Assembly: GCF_042445055.1 (NCBI RefSeq)
Contig: NZ_CP170339.1
Location: 62,001-126,000, forward strand
Length of the DNA stretch: 64,000 nucleotides
Direction: 5' to 3'
From: Falsihalocynthiibacter sp042445055
GTDB lineage: Bacteria > Pseudomonadota > Alphaproteobacteria > Rhodobacterales > Rhodobacteraceae
Shown: piece after piece, positions 32,922 through 42,145 of the stretch
Layout: the number at the start of each line of letters is the position of its first letter
Numbering within the stretch: position 1 is the stretch's first letter
Made by a program: the position numbers and the translations under genes
The notes under the pieces: model-generated
What the model was told of the DNA's origin: nothing
Databases searched by the model: none
What the model saw: only the letters and a program-made list of their open reading frames with translations

Positions 32922-33842
32922 ATGACCACAATTCTCCTTTTGGAACAAATCCTTAACGGGCTGCAATTCGGCGTCATGCTGTTCTTGATGGCTGCGGGAT
33001 TGACGTTGGTTTTTGGGGTGATGGGCCTGATAAACTTGGCTCATGGCTCGCTCTTTATGGTGGGCGCCTTTGCAGCAGCGGCCGTTGCTGGCTGGTCGGG
33101 ATCGTTTCTCTTGGCTCTTGTCGCTGCGTTGGCGGCGGCTGCGGCAGCTGGCGCGTTAATCGAAGTCGTCGTATTGCGAAGACTTTATGCGCGTGACCAT
33201 CTGGATCAGGTCTTGGCGACCTTTGCACTCATTCTGATCTTTTCCGAAAGCACGCGCTGGCTCTTTGGGTCGTTCCCGCTCTATCTCAATATTCCCGAGG
33301 CAATATCTGGGCCGGTTACGCTTTTTGGTGGGATGCAATATTCGGCTTATCGGCTCGTATTGATCGGGATTGGCTTGCTCGTTGCGGTTGGGCTTTTCCT
33401 GCTGATTTCACGCACCCGTCTGGGTATTCAAATCCGCGCAGGCGAAAGTGATCGAGAAATGATCGCCGCGCTTGGTGTGGATATTAACAGGCTCTATACT
33501 ATCGTGTTTGCCATCGGCGCGGGTTTGGCGGGGCTTGCCGGTGCGCTTATCGGTGCGTTGCAATCGGTACAGGTCGGCATGGGTGAACCGGTCCTCATTC
33601 TGGCATTCGTAGTGATCATTATCGGCGGAATAGGCTCTATAAAGGGGGCGCTGATCGGCTCGATCCTCGTTGGTCTCACACAGACATTGGGCGCGCTATT
33701 CCTGCCCCTCTTGCTCGGTTTGTTTATGGAGCCCTCGGAGGCGGCTTCAATTGGGTCGGCACTCGCCTCGATGTCGATTTACATTCTGATGGCCACCGTT
33801 TTAGTTATCAAACCCACGGGCCTTTTCGGGGAGCGCACATGA
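32922..33842 (+). CDS. livH: Branched-chain amino acid-type ABC permease (LivH)
   Basis: 306 residues, eight or so helices. MAAGLTLVFGVMGLINLAHGS is the LivH start, and the cytoplasmic loop GIQIRAGESDREMIAALGVDI contacts the ATPase. TGAGGT precedes the ATG. It overlaps livM by four bases (ATGA). The LivHMGF set imports hydrophobic amino acids, amides, urea or aromatic acids; no binding protein is encoded beside it. Confidence 0.93.
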   Translation: MTTILLLEQILNGLQFGVMLFLMAAGLTLVFGVMGLINLAHGSLFMVGAFAAAAVAGWSGSFLLALVAALAAAAAAGALIEVVVLRRLYARDHLDQVLATFALILIFSESTRWLFGSFPLYLNIPEAISGPVTLFGGMQYSAYRLVLIGIGLLVAVGLFLLISRTRLGIQIRAGESDREMIAALGVDINRLYTIVFAIGAGLAGLAGALIGALQSVQVGMGEPVLILAFVVIIIGGIGSIKGALIGSILVGLTQTLGALFLPLLLGLFMEPSEAASIGSALASMSIYILMATVLVIKPTGLFGERT

Positions 33843-34822
33843 CTCAGGAACGTTGGCTCAATACCGTGGTCCTGCTTGGTCTGTTTCTGATCCCTGCCTG
33901 GGCTTATGCAACGGACGAGCCGTTCATTATCACGCTTGCAACCAAGGTAGCCATTTTTGCGCTCGCAGGGGTTGGCCTCAATATAGCTCTAGGGCTTGGC
34001 GGTTTGGTCAGTCTCGGCCACGCGGCGTTCTTCGGCATCGGCGGCTACGCGATGGGTATCCTCGCAAGTCACGCCCAAAACTATACACCCCTCATGAACG
34101 CACCATTCCTGATCGATGGCACTAATTCGATGCCGATCATCTGGCTCGTCGCGATTATTGCGTCGGGCCTTGCGGCGCTCGCCATCGGCGCGATATGCCT
34201 TAGAACTTCGGGCGTGTACTTCATTATGATTACGCTCGCCTTTGGCCAAATGCTTTACTATTTCGCCATAAGTTGGCCAACATACGGCGGCGAAGACGGG
34301 CTCTCTATTTATGTCCGTAACAGCTTCCCTGGATTGAACACCCTTGATCCAATCCAGTTTTTTGCCATCGCATTTATCATCTTGTTGCTGGCGCTATTGG
34401 GCTCTGCGACGCTTGCCAAATCTCAGTTTGGCCTAACACTGAACGCCGCGCGGCAATCCGCGATCCGTGTAGAGACAACAGGGATTTCCACCTATCGGGT
34501 GCGGCTCATCGCGTTCACAATTTCGGGAATGGTGACCGGACTTGCGGGTTCACTCTTTGCGGATCTGAACCGCTTTGTTAGCCCCACGATGCTAAGTTGG
34601 CACACAAGCGGTGAAATCATGATGTTCGTGATCCTTGGCGGTGTTGCGCGCCTCTCCGGGCCCGTCGTCGGCGCGGCGCTATTTATCACGCTTGAACACT
34701 TCTTGGGCGGAATTAGTATCTATTGGCACGTATTCCTTGGGGCGATATTGCTATGCATCGTCCTATTCGCGCCGGGCGGTTTGATCGGAATGATCACAGG
34801 GCGGGAGAAGGCGCATGACTAG
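33839..34822 (+). CDS. livM: Branched-chain amino acid-type ABC permease (LivM)
   Basis: 327 residues. GLGGLVSLGHAAFFGIGGYAMG is the LivM signature, and LNAARQSAIRVETTGI the ATPase-contact loop. Translationally coupled to livH by an ATGA overlap and overlapping livG by eight bases. Confidence 0.93.
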   Translation: MTQERWLNTVVLLGLFLIPAWAYATDEPFIITLATKVAIFALAGVGLNIALGLGGLVSLGHAAFFGIGGYAMGILASHAQNYTPLMNAPFLIDGTNSMPIIWLVAIIASGLAALAIGAICLRTSGVYFIMITLAFGQMLYYFAISWPTYGGEDGLSIYVRNSFPGLNTLDPIQFFAIAFIILLLALLGSATLAKSQFGLTLNAARQSAIRVETTGISTYRVRLIAFTISGMVTGLAGSLFADLNRFVSPTMLSWHTSGEIMMFVILGGVARLSGPVVGAALFITLEHFLGGISIYWHVFLGAILLCIVLFAPGGLIGMITGREKAHD

Positions 34823-35564
34823 TCCAATCCTTCGCCTCGACAACATCAACAAATCCTTTGGCGCCCTTCCCGCCAGCAAGGACGTATCCCTTGACCTTCG
34901 CGCGGGCGAAATCCATGCACTGATCGGGCCGAACGGCGCGGGAAAATCGACCCTAATCAAGCAGATCGCGGGGGAATTGCATCCAGACACGGGCCGCATT
35001 TACTTGGAGGAGCAGGACGTAACTGCGCTATCTGTTGCTCAACGCGCCAAGCGCGGTCTTGCGCGTACGTTTCAGGTTTCGGCACTAGCAATGGAAGATA
35101 GCGCGCTCCAAAACGCGATGCTCGGTGCGATCGGTATTTCTGGGCATCCTTATTGGCCATTCGGCAAGGCGCTTCGACACGGAGAGCTACGCGCAATTGC
35201 TGAGTATGCACTCGAACGCGTCGGCCTAGCAGAACACGCCTCTACTCGTACGTCGGAGCTTTCCCACGGGCAGCGGCGCCAACTAGAGGTTGCCGTCGCC
35301 CTAACCATGAAGCCACGCGCGTTTGTGATGGACGAACCGATGGCGGGCCTAGGAACACAAGGTTCACAAGCGCTGACGGAATTCCTAAGTGAGTTACGCA
35401 ATGAAGCGCCGATCCTGATGGTAGAGCACGATATGGACGCGGTGTTTGCCCTTGCAGACCGGCTCAGCGTTTTGGTCTATGGCGAAATTATTGCCACGGG
35501 CAACGTCGACGAAATTCGCAACGACCTAACCGTTCAGCGCGCATATCTGGGTGAAGAACAATGA
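34815..35564 (+). CDS. livG: ABC ATPase LivG
   Basis: 249 residues. Walker A GPNGAGKST, signature LSHGQRRQLEVAVAL, Walker B RAFVMDEPMAGLG, H-loop VEHDMDAVF. The LSHGQ form and C-terminal VQRAYLGEE tail are typical of LivG. Overlaps livM upstream and livF downstream, the latter by four bases. Confidence 0.94.
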   Translation: MTSPILRLDNINKSFGALPASKDVSLDLRAGEIHALIGPNGAGKSTLIKQIAGELHPDTGRIYLEEQDVTALSVAQRAKRGLARTFQVSALAMEDSALQNAMLGAIGISGHPYWPFGKALRHGELRAIAEYALERVGLAEHASTRTSELSHGQRRQLEVAVALTMKPRAFVMDEPMAGLGTQGSQALTEFLSELRNEAPILMVEHDMDAVFALADRLSVLVYGEIIATGNVDEIRNDLTVQRAYLGEEQ

Positions 35565-36250
35565 GCTTTCTCACTGTCAATAATATTGCTGCATCTTATG
35601 GCGCGACACAGGCACTATTCGATGTGTCTCTAACACTGAACGAAGGAGAGGTTCTGGCCCTGATGGGACGGAACGGGATGGGCAAATCCACCACAGTGAA
35701 AACGATCTGTCAGATGCTGCCACTCATGAGTGGCGAAATCACCTTTGACGGGCAGAATTTGGGCGGATTAGCGTCACATCAAGCCGCTCGGATGGGGATT
35801 GGCTTAGTGCCTGAAGGGCGTCGGTGCTTTCCGAATTTGACAGTGCATGAGAACCTCATTGCTGCGGCACGAAAGGGCCACTGGGACTTGCATACAGTCG
35901 CAAACCTTTTCCCGCGCCTAGCCGAGCGCAAAGATCAATCCGCGCGCCAGCTTTCTGGCGGTGAGCAGCAGATGCTCGCGATTGGACGCGCCCTAATGAC
36001 GAACCCACGCTTGCTTATTCTGGACGAAGCGACCGAGGGCCTTGCGCCGCTGGTTCGGCGCGAAATCTGGTCATCAATTGCCAAGCTCAAGCGAGAAACG
36101 GGCCTTGCGATCCTTGTGGTGGACAAGTCCCTTAAGGAACTATCAGGCATAGCGGACAAGGCTGTCATTCTCGAACGCGGCACAAGCGTTTGGTCCGCAC
36201 CTATGTCTGACCTCACCGAGGGCATAACCGCGAAATATCTAGGCGTTTAG
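35561..36250 (+). CDS. livF: ABC ATPase LivF
   Basis: 229 residues. Walker A GRNGMGKST, LVPEGRRCFPNLTV (LivF-specific block), signature LSGGEQQMLAIGRA, Walker B LLILDEATEGLAP. Last gene of the liv unit. Its stop overlaps the stop of the convergent ATPase gene by four bases, leaving no room for a terminator. Confidence 0.94.
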   Translation: MSFLTVNNIAASYGATQALFDVSLTLNEGEVLALMGRNGMGKSTTVKTICQMLPLMSGEITFDGQNLGGLASHQAARMGIGLVPEGRRCFPNLTVHENLIAAARKGHWDLHTVANLFPRLAERKDQSARQLSGGEQQMLAIGRALMTNPRLLILDEATEGLAPLVRREIWSSIAKLKRETGLAILVVDKSLKELSGIADKAVILERGTSVWSAPMSDLTEGITAKYLGV

Positions 36251-36975
36251 CGTACAGACGCGAGGAAGCGCTTGGTCCGCTCAAGCTTCGGGTCACCAAA
36301 AACCTGCTCTGGTGTGCCCTGTTCAATGATTTTCCCGCCGTCCAGAACACAAATCCGATCTGCGGCTTCGCGGGCAAATCCCATTTCATGTGTCGCAAGT
36401 ATCATAGTCATGTTCTGCGCCTTGAGCGCGCGAAGGACGTCCAACACCTCTGACACCAATTCCGGATCAAGCGCGGAAGTCACCTCATCAAACAGCATAA
36501 TCGTTGGCTGCATCGCGAGCGCCCGAACAATTGCGACGCGCTGTTGTTGACCACCAGAAAGCTGATCGGGATAGGCATTCATTCGATCAATCAGGTTAAA
36601 GCGCGCAAAGAGTTCTGTTGCCTCCTCGACCAAAACAGGGCGCGGTTTCTTAAACACCCGACTTGGCGCAAGAAGCACATTTTCCAGCGCCGTCATGTGC
36701 GGAAAAAGATTATAGCTCTGAAAGACCAGTCCGATTTTCTGACGCACAGGTTGTGGCGCTACATTCGGAAGCGAAATGTCAGCTCCATCAAACCAGATCT
36801 CGCCTTCCTCAATGCTCTCGAGGAGGTTAATACAACGCAATAGGGTCGATTTTCCGGAACCAGAAGCCCCGATAAGGCAAACCATTTCTCCCTGCTCGAC
36901 CTGCAAGTCGATGCCTCGCAAAACCGAAGAATCCCCGAAGGATTTGGTGACATTCGAAAGCGATAGAATAGACAT
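36247..36975 (-). CDS. Polar amino acid ABC ATPase (GlnQ/HisP type)
   Basis: 242 residues. Walker A GASGSGKST, Q-loop FQSYNLFPHMTALEN, signature LSGGQQQRVAIVRA, Walker B IMLFDEVTSALDPEL. The D-loop glutamate and HisP-like wording make it the ATPase for the permease and binding protein encoded upstream. ATGA overlap with the permease stop. Confidence 0.94.
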   Translation of the reverse strand: MSILSLSNVTKSFGDSSVLRGIDLQVEQGEMVCLIGASGSGKSTLLRCINLLESIEEGEIWFDGADISLPNVAPQPVRQKIGLVFQSYNLFPHMTALENVLLAPSRVFKKPRPVLVEEATELFARFNLIDRMNAYPDQLSGGQQQRVAIVRALAMQPTIMLFDEVTSALDPELVSEVLDVLRALKAQNMTMILATHEMGFAREAADRICVLDGGKIIEQGTPEQVFGDPKLERTKRFLASVR

Positions 36976-37808
36976 CAGCTACGAGCCTTGTTTTGTTTGG
37001 CAATCAAGTGGTCCGCATATCGCGTAAGCGGGATTGTCACAGCTAGAAAAATGATCGCAGCACCAACGTAAGGCGTGAAATTCGCGAGCAGGGATTTATA
37101 CACACCCGCTTGCCGTAACAACTCGACTGGCCCAATAAAGGACAAGAGCGCCACATCCTTTTGCAATGCAACGAGCATATTCATATTCGCAGGCACAACG
37201 CGTCGGATCGCCTGTGGTAGCACCACAAAGCGCATCATATCACCGTGACTTAGCCCAAGCGATTTCGCGGCAGCGCGCTGGCTGTTGTGCACAGATTCAA
37301 TGCCTGCGCGGAATATCTCGGCGACATAAGCGGAATAGGTCAGGATTAGCGCCAGAGAGCCCCAAATATAGGGACTATTCCAGGGTCTTTGCAGCCCTAA
37401 GCCCGGAACGCCAAATCCGATAAGAAAAACTATCAAAATCACGGGAACGCCGCGAAAGATATCCGTATAGAGAATTCCAAACACCCTTAGCGGAAAGAGC
37501 GCAGGCGCCCGTGCGTCGCGAAATAGCGCAATGACCAGCCCAATAATCGCAATAGCGGGCGCGCACCAAAGGAAGATCGCCACATCCCAGAGGAAAGCCT
37601 TGAGCAAGCCGGGAAATGTATCGATCAGAATTTCGCTGTTGAAGAAGCTGAACTTAACGCGTTCCCATCCAGGCGTCATGGGGACAAGAACCACGATCAG
37701 CACAATCGCAACAAGTGAACTCAGCGTCGCAATGAGAGTAGATTTGCGTTTCGCTTTTTGCTCATAAAGTTGGCGGGCCGTGAGGCCCGCGCTGTTGTTT
37801 TTCATCAT
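36975..37808 (-). CDS. Polar amino acid ABC permease (HisMQ/GlnP type)
   Basis: 277 residues. Long cytoplasmic N-terminus, then about six helices; LALILTYSAYVAEIFRAGIESVHNSQ and AAKSLGLSHGDMMRFVVLPQAIRR form the EAA loop. A single permease is present, so it probably acts as a homodimer. Two adjacent ATGs (37808, 37805) are possible starts. Seven bases from the binding-protein stop. Confidence 0.93.
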   Translation of the reverse strand: MMKNNSAGLTARQLYEQKAKRKSTLIATLSSLVAIVLIVVLVPMTPGWERVKFSFFNSEILIDTFPGLLKAFLWDVAIFLWCAPAIAIIGLVIALFRDARAPALFPLRVFGILYTDIFRGVPVILIVFLIGFGVPGLGLQRPWNSPYIWGSLALILTYSAYVAEIFRAGIESVHNSQRAAAKSLGLSHGDMMRFVVLPQAIRRVVPANMNMLVALQKDVALLSFIGPVELLRQAGVYKSLLANFTPYVGAAIIFLAVTIPLTRYADHLIAKQNKARS

Positions 37809-37815
37809 AATCTAG

Positions 37816-38637
37816 CTACTTGAGAACGGGGACACCCGTTGTTTCCGCGAGCCACTGGCTCTCGATTGCGGCGAGTGTACCGTCCGATTTCATAGCAGCC
37901 AAGGCCTCATCCACACAGGATTTCAGCGCACTGCCCTCCTCCATCAGGAATCCGAACTGGTCTGGATTTTCGCTGCGGTCTGCGGGGAATTGTCCGATCA
38001 GCGCGCCATCTTCGAGTACAACTGCACTAAGGTAGAGCGCGGTCGGAAGGTCAAATATCGCAGCATCAATCTGGTTGGCTTTCATTGCCTCGATAACATT
38101 CACGTTGTCATCATAAAGCAGCGGCGTATCGCTTGGCGCGATCACTTCGCTTACCACTTTGAGGGCAGTAGACGTCCCCATTACGCCCCATTTCAGGGAT
38201 TTCAACGACTCCATCTCGCCAGTGGCCCCCGCATCGACCGTTGGCTGACGCACGAGTACGGCCATCGCAGCCGAGTAATATGGCTCTGAGAAATCAACGA
38301 CTTTTTCACGCTCTTCAGTAATCGAGAACTGTTGTAGGTTAAGGTCGAATTCCTTGGAGCCTGGCTGGATAGATTGGTCAAATGTCGCAGTTGTCCATTC
38401 CACGGCGTCCTTTTCAAACCCCATGCGCTTGGCAACTTCGTAGGCAACAGCAGCCTCAAATCCTTCGCCAGTCGTTGGGTCATTATCGATAACCCATGGG
38501 AAATAGGCCGGATTACCCGTCGCAATCGTCAAGACATCAGGCGTCAGTGTTTTGCCGTGCGCGCAGGATTCATGAGCATAGCTAGCCGTGGTCGCCAAGA
38601 AGGAGGCAATAAGTGCAGTCGTCAAAACTCGTTTCAT
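37816..38637 (-). CDS. Polar amino acid-binding periplasmic protein (HisJ type)
   Basis: 273 residues. Signal peptide of about 20 residues ending near SYAHE; the family 3 motif GFEAAVAYEVAKRMGF lies near residue 62. Two cysteines (ESCAHG, and LKSCVDEAL near the C-terminus) may form a disulfide. The arginine/aspartate pair that holds the amino acid backbone is plausible but was not placed exactly. AAGGGACGG precedes the ATG. First gene of a three-gene importer operon. Confidence 0.92.
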   Translation of the reverse strand: MKRVLTTALIASFLATTASYAHESCAHGKTLTPDVLTIATGNPAYFPWVIDNDPTTGEGFEAAVAYEVAKRMGFEKDAVEWTTATFDQSIQPGSKEFDLNLQQFSITEEREKVVDFSEPYYSAAMAVLVRQPTVDAGATGEMESLKSLKWGVMGTSTALKVVSEVIAPSDTPLLYDDNVNVIEAMKANQIDAAIFDLPTALYLSAVVLEDGALIGQFPADRSENPDQFGFLMEEGSALKSCVDEALAAMKSDGTLAAIESQWLAETTGVPVLK

Positions 38638-38928
38638 ATCCGTCCCTTAAATTTGAAAGTTTGGCGGAGTTTACGCCGCACCGCATTGAGCGTCCAGATG
38701 TGAATAATTTATGGTGGCCGTCACCGGCGATTTGGGAATACTCGTTCATATCCGCGGGCGCAATGATCGTTTGTTAGGCACACATTTGCAAACGGCCCGC
38801 ACCCAGAACAAAGCAAACGACAATGTCGCAGTATGTGTCTTTTCTACCCCACCACGCGTTTATGAGTAGCGCGACGCGATTTCCCGCGTTAGCCTCATCA
38901 ATGGAAGTTAGAATAAGGGAGCGTATCC

Positions 38929-39246
38929 ATGTCAAAAACGATTATCGCAGAAGACCTTGTGATCACCGGTAACCTGTCGGGATCAGCGGAAATCGAAGTC
39001 GCCGGCACAATCGAAGGCGATGTCACCGGAACGACGCTCGACATTCTCTCAGATGGAAACATCACGGGCGCGGTCAAAACTCAAACAGCCCACATTCGCG
39101 GTACCCTAAAAGGCTCGCTTACTGCAACAATGGTCGAAGTCCACTCAGGCGCAAACTGCGTTGCAGACATCTCCGCCAAAGACATGGAAATGCACAAAGG
39201 CGCATCCATAAAGGGCGCGTTAGTGATTTCTGGGGCGGTTTCTTAG
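38929..39246 (+). CDS. Bactofilin (DUF583 polymer-forming protein)
   Basis: 105 residues consisting almost wholly of the short beta-helix repeats of bactofilins (ITGNLSGSAEIEVAGTIEGDV, then GNITGAVKTQTAHIRGTLKG). Short unstructured ends and no membrane segment. Bactofilins self-assemble into filaments that place cell-wall or envelope machinery. AAGGGAG precedes the ATG. Stands alone: 291 bases without a gene lie before it and an IS remnant follows after 32 bases. Confidence 0.92.
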   Translation: MSKTIIAEDLVITGNLSGSAEIEVAGTIEGDVTGTTLDILSDGNITGAVKTQTAHIRGTLKGSLTATMVEVHSGANCVADISAKDMEMHKGASIKGALVISGAVS

Positions 39247-39320
39247 ATTACGACCTAGCTCCGCTGAGCCTCCCCCTTTGAAGTGGTCCGCCTCTATAGT
39301 TAGGAAAAGGAGGACCATAG

Positions 39321-39637
39321 ATGGCCATCAAGAGAACCAAGCCAGACGAGATAGTCGTGAAATTACGGCAGGTTGAAGCACTGATGGGGCAAGGCATGCC
39401 CCGAATTGACGCAATCAGACAGATCAGTGTGACTGAACAAACCTATTACCGCTGGAAGAAGAATGGAGCCTTTGTTGCGCCATTGGTCCGAGCGACAATG
39501 GCGACGGGCGGAATGGGCACAGAACAACTCAAGGAACTGAAGCGGCTCCAGAAAGAGAATGAGGCCTTCGCCGCGCAGTCTCGGACCTGACATTGGACAA
39601 GTTGATCTTGAAGGAGTCCGCATCGGGAAACTTCTGA
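39321..39637 (+). pseudogene. IS3-family orfA (helix-turn-helix), frameshifted
   Basis: Starts MAIKRTKPDEIVVKLRQVEALMGQG, the usual orfA, with AGGAGG before the ATG. The HTH (ISVTEQTYYRWKK) is intact. After QKENE, around 39565, one base is missing: the original frame stops at 39590, while the normal continuation LRRAVSDLTLDKLILKES runs in another frame to a TGA at 39635-39637. The extra GAFVAPLVRATMATG stretch compared with typical orfA is also odd. Confidence 0.8.
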
Positions 39638-40535
39638 GCCCTTCGCGCCATCGTGCTTGTATTGATCTTATACGTGGCCAGATGAAGGTTTCTGAGCGCC
39701 GCGTATGTCGCGTCTTGGGCCAGCATCGATCCACACAACGTCGGCTACTACGAGGCCGTGCTGACGAAGAACGCTTGATCGCAGATATGATCGAGCTGAC
39801 ACGCCAGTACGGCCGATATGGCTACTGGCGTGTTGCGGCTTTGCTGAGAGACGCTGGCGGGCAAGTAAATGACAAACGAGTTGAAAGATTGTGGCGACGC
39901 GAAGGGCTCAAAGTTCCAGTGAAACAACCTAAGAAAGGACGGCTTGGATGAATGACGGGGCTTGTGTCCGACACCGGCCGGAGTATCGCAACCATGTCCT
40001 CCTCTCGGGCATACAAACGTGCCCTGCCGGGCAAAGGGATCATACGACTTTGTGCATCATCGGACCGAGAATGGGCGGGCTTTCAGAACACTGAACATCC
40101 TGGACGAGTACAGCAGGGAATGTTTGGCGATCCGTGTGAGGCGAAGGTTGAACTCGACTGAGGTCATTGATGCATTGACCGACTTGTTCATCTAGCGTGG
40201 GGTGCCAACCTATATCAGATCGGAGTTGCCCAATGGACGACAGCCCTGAATTCATCGTAGAGGCGCTCTGAGATTGGATCAATGCCGTTGGTGCGACGAC
40301 CGCCTACATCGAGCCAGGATCCCCCTGGGAAAATGGATACTGTGAAAGTTTCAACGGGCGTATGTGTGATGAATCGCTCAATGGCGAGATATTCTACTTA
40401 CTACGCGAAGCCCAGATCATCATCGAACGCTGGAGAAAACACTACAACACCAAACGACCACACAGTGCCTTGGGCTATCGCCCGCCTGCGCCGGAGGCCA
40501 TCACTCAGATGGACCAAAGGCCAGTCATGCACTAA
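39634..40535 (+). pseudogene. IS3-family orfB integrase, multiply broken
   Basis: Reads as orfB fragments in changing frames: SERRVCRVLGQHRSTQRR and RYGYWRVAALLRDAGG to about 39950, then a frame change; TENGRAFRTLNILDEYSREC to a stop near 40194; a damaged patch over the central catalytic-aspartate area; and SPWENGYCESFNGRMCDE to HYNTKRPHSALGYRPPAPEA at the end. At least two frameshifts and two or more in-frame stops. The DDE core cannot be made as one protein. Confidence 0.85.
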
Positions 40536-40581
40536 CTTTCAAATTGGACCACTCAAATGGGGCTGCTCATCGCCCCAGCGC

Positions 40582-41250
40582 TCACATGTGTTTATATCCG
40601 AAATGTTTGAAATCGAATGAGAACTTCTTTTCCACAATTTTGCGGCTGGTATCGTCATAGTAATCCATGAAGTGATTAACATTATGACGACGTTGCTCCG
40701 TTTTCCATTCAGGCAGCGCATCAAAATCAACTTCAGCGCCAATACCTTCTAGGCATGAAATGATGTCATCCCTTAGAGATTCAAACCTAATCAGAGTGGC
40801 GTCGATTTTTTTTCTGTTAAGTACATAATATTTTCGGTCAACAGGCAGATGCGGTCTCATTGCCAACCAATCGCGAAAGAGTGTCCTTGCTGCATCAAAA
40901 TCATTCTCAACACGTGTCTTGGTCGTCATTGGCATAACAAACCAGAACCATGAAACGACTTTGTCATAGGGATTTCTGACGCAGTAGATCTTCTGATAAT
41001 CGTTAAACTTCTTGGAGCCAATCACTTTTTCAATTTGCTGCGCTGTAGCGTGTGGCAAGAGCAAGTCGGTGCTTTTGTACTCTCCTGCCCGGCCACTAAC
41101 ATATCCGTATTCAGAATAAATCTCTGATTGCGCGTGCTCGGGTTTGTGACCCTCCGGTGTACAAAGATGCTCAAGAAGCCCTTCAACGCTCGTGCTCGCA
41201 GTCTTGTGTGTCTTGATATACACGAACTTATGCTTCTCGGATATCAACAT
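40582..41250 (-). CDS. Sulfotransferase family protein
   Basis: 222 residues. The 5'-phosphosulfate loop YIKTHKTASTSVE lies at residues about 11-23 and the 3'-phosphate motif IYCVRNPYDKVVSW near residue 88, as in the PAPS-dependent carbohydrate sulfotransferases (Sulfotransfer_2-like). It would move sulfate onto a sugar or lipid in the cytoplasm. GGGGAAG precedes the ATG. Downstream of and in line with kpsT, so sulfation of the exported polysaccharide is a reasonable inference. Base composition looks lower in GC than neighbouring catabolic genes, as is common in capsule regions. Confidence 0.85.
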   Translation of the reverse strand: MLISEKHKFVYIKTHKTASTSVEGLLEHLCTPEGHKPEHAQSEIYSEYGYVSGRAGEYKSTDLLLPHATAQQIEKVIGSKKFNDYQKIYCVRNPYDKVVSWFWFVMPMTTKTRVENDFDAARTLFRDWLAMRPHLPVDRKYYVLNRKKIDATLIRFESLRDDIISCLEGIGAEVDFDALPEWKTEQRRHNVNHFMDYYDDTSRKIVEKKFSFDFKHFGYKHM

Positions 41251-41346
41251 ATACTTCCCCTAAAATCTATAGATATACCCAAGAGCTATATGAAACCCAC
41301 AATCATGCGGCAATACGTAAATGATGTGGGAATAAATATAGAGTGA

Positions 41347-42141
41347 CTATTTTGACGCCGCCTCGGCAAGTGCTTTCTCTGCCGCTGCCTCGGCAAGTCT
41401 AAGCTTTCGCCGCAAGAGCAACTGCTGTCTACGTTTCTGCTCTTGTTTCTTACTTTTCTTCTTTTTCTTGTTTTTGTTTGGATTTTCGCCACCTATCACT
41501 TCTCGATAATGCTCAATTGCCTCGTTTAGGTCGTCGTAGTAGTACAGCTTCCCTTGCTCTAGCACCGCTCCAGACTGACATAGACGTTTCAGCATGCTCA
41601 TTGAGTGAGAGACAACCAGCGCACCGCTATTTTTCATACGCTCATGAAACACGGCTGCACTCTTATCCTTAAATGCGGCGTCACCGACCGATGTCACTTC
41701 GTCCACAAGGTAAGTGTCAAACTTGATACCCATTGAAACGCCAAAGGCCAGTCGGGACTTCATGCCTGAAGAATAGGTCCTTACAGGCAAATGGAAGTGA
41801 TCACCAAGCTCTGCAAAGTCCTCGACGAAATCGATCATTTCTTCTGTGTCGACACCGTAAATTCGTGCAACAAAGCGCGCATTCTGTGCGCCCGTCAGTT
41901 CTTTGTGAAAACTTCCTGCGAAACCGACCGGATATGAAATCGTGCCTGTCGAAGTTATCGTACCTGAATTTGGGCGCTCGGAGCCTGAAATCATCTCCAT
42001 TAGAGTCGACTTCCCAGCACCATTGCGTCCCATAAGTGCAACAGTCGCCCCTGAAGGAATTGTGAGATTAATGTCCTTGGCGACAATTTTCGATCGCCCG
42101 TTCAGAACATACGTCTTGTTCAAATTCGTGAGCTTAATCAT
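41347..42141 (-). CDS. kpsT: Capsule-export ABC ATPase (KpsT type) with lysine-rich tail
   Basis: 264 residues. Walker A GRNGAGKST (about 38-46), signature YSSGMKSRLAFG near 123, Walker B DTYLVDEVT near 142 and H-loop VVSHSM near 177 define the KpsT/Wzt-N family of polysaccharide exporters. The usual protein ends near residue 215. Here a further 50 residues follow: a run of lysines (NKNKKKKKSKK) and a coiled, basic then alanine/glutamate-rich helix. The role of this tail is unknown; it lacks the carbohydrate-binding fold of Wzt. Five bases from kpsE. Confidence 0.9.
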   Translation of the reverse strand: MIKLTNLNKTYVLNGRSKIVAKDINLTIPSGATVALMGRNGAGKSTLMEMISGSERPNSGTITSTGTISYPVGFAGSFHKELTGAQNARFVARIYGVDTEEMIDFVEDFAELGDHFHLPVRTYSSGMKSRLAFGVSMGIKFDTYLVDEVTSVGDAAFKDKSAAVFHERMKNSGALVVSHSMSMLKRLCQSGAVLEQGKLYYYDDLNEAIEHYREVIGGENPNKNKKKKKSKKQEQKRRQQLLLRRKLRLAEAAAEKALAEAASK

Positions 42142-42145
42142 GCGA

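Larger units (their letters stand above)
39273..40562 (+). mobile_element. Decayed IS3-family insertion sequence
   Basis: Imperfect terminal inverted repeats can be read: left CCCCCTTTGAAGTGGTCC and, on the opposite strand at the right, CCCCATTTGAGTGGTCC (one indel). Inside are orfA and the orfB integrase of an IS3-type element, both broken. No convincing target-site duplication is visible, which with the internal damage points to an old copy. The right end lies about 20 bases from the stop of the sulfotransferase gene. Confidence 0.88.

Noticed and set aside
39273..40562. An active insertion sequence
   Set aside because: Both reading frames are broken in several places and no target duplication is seen.
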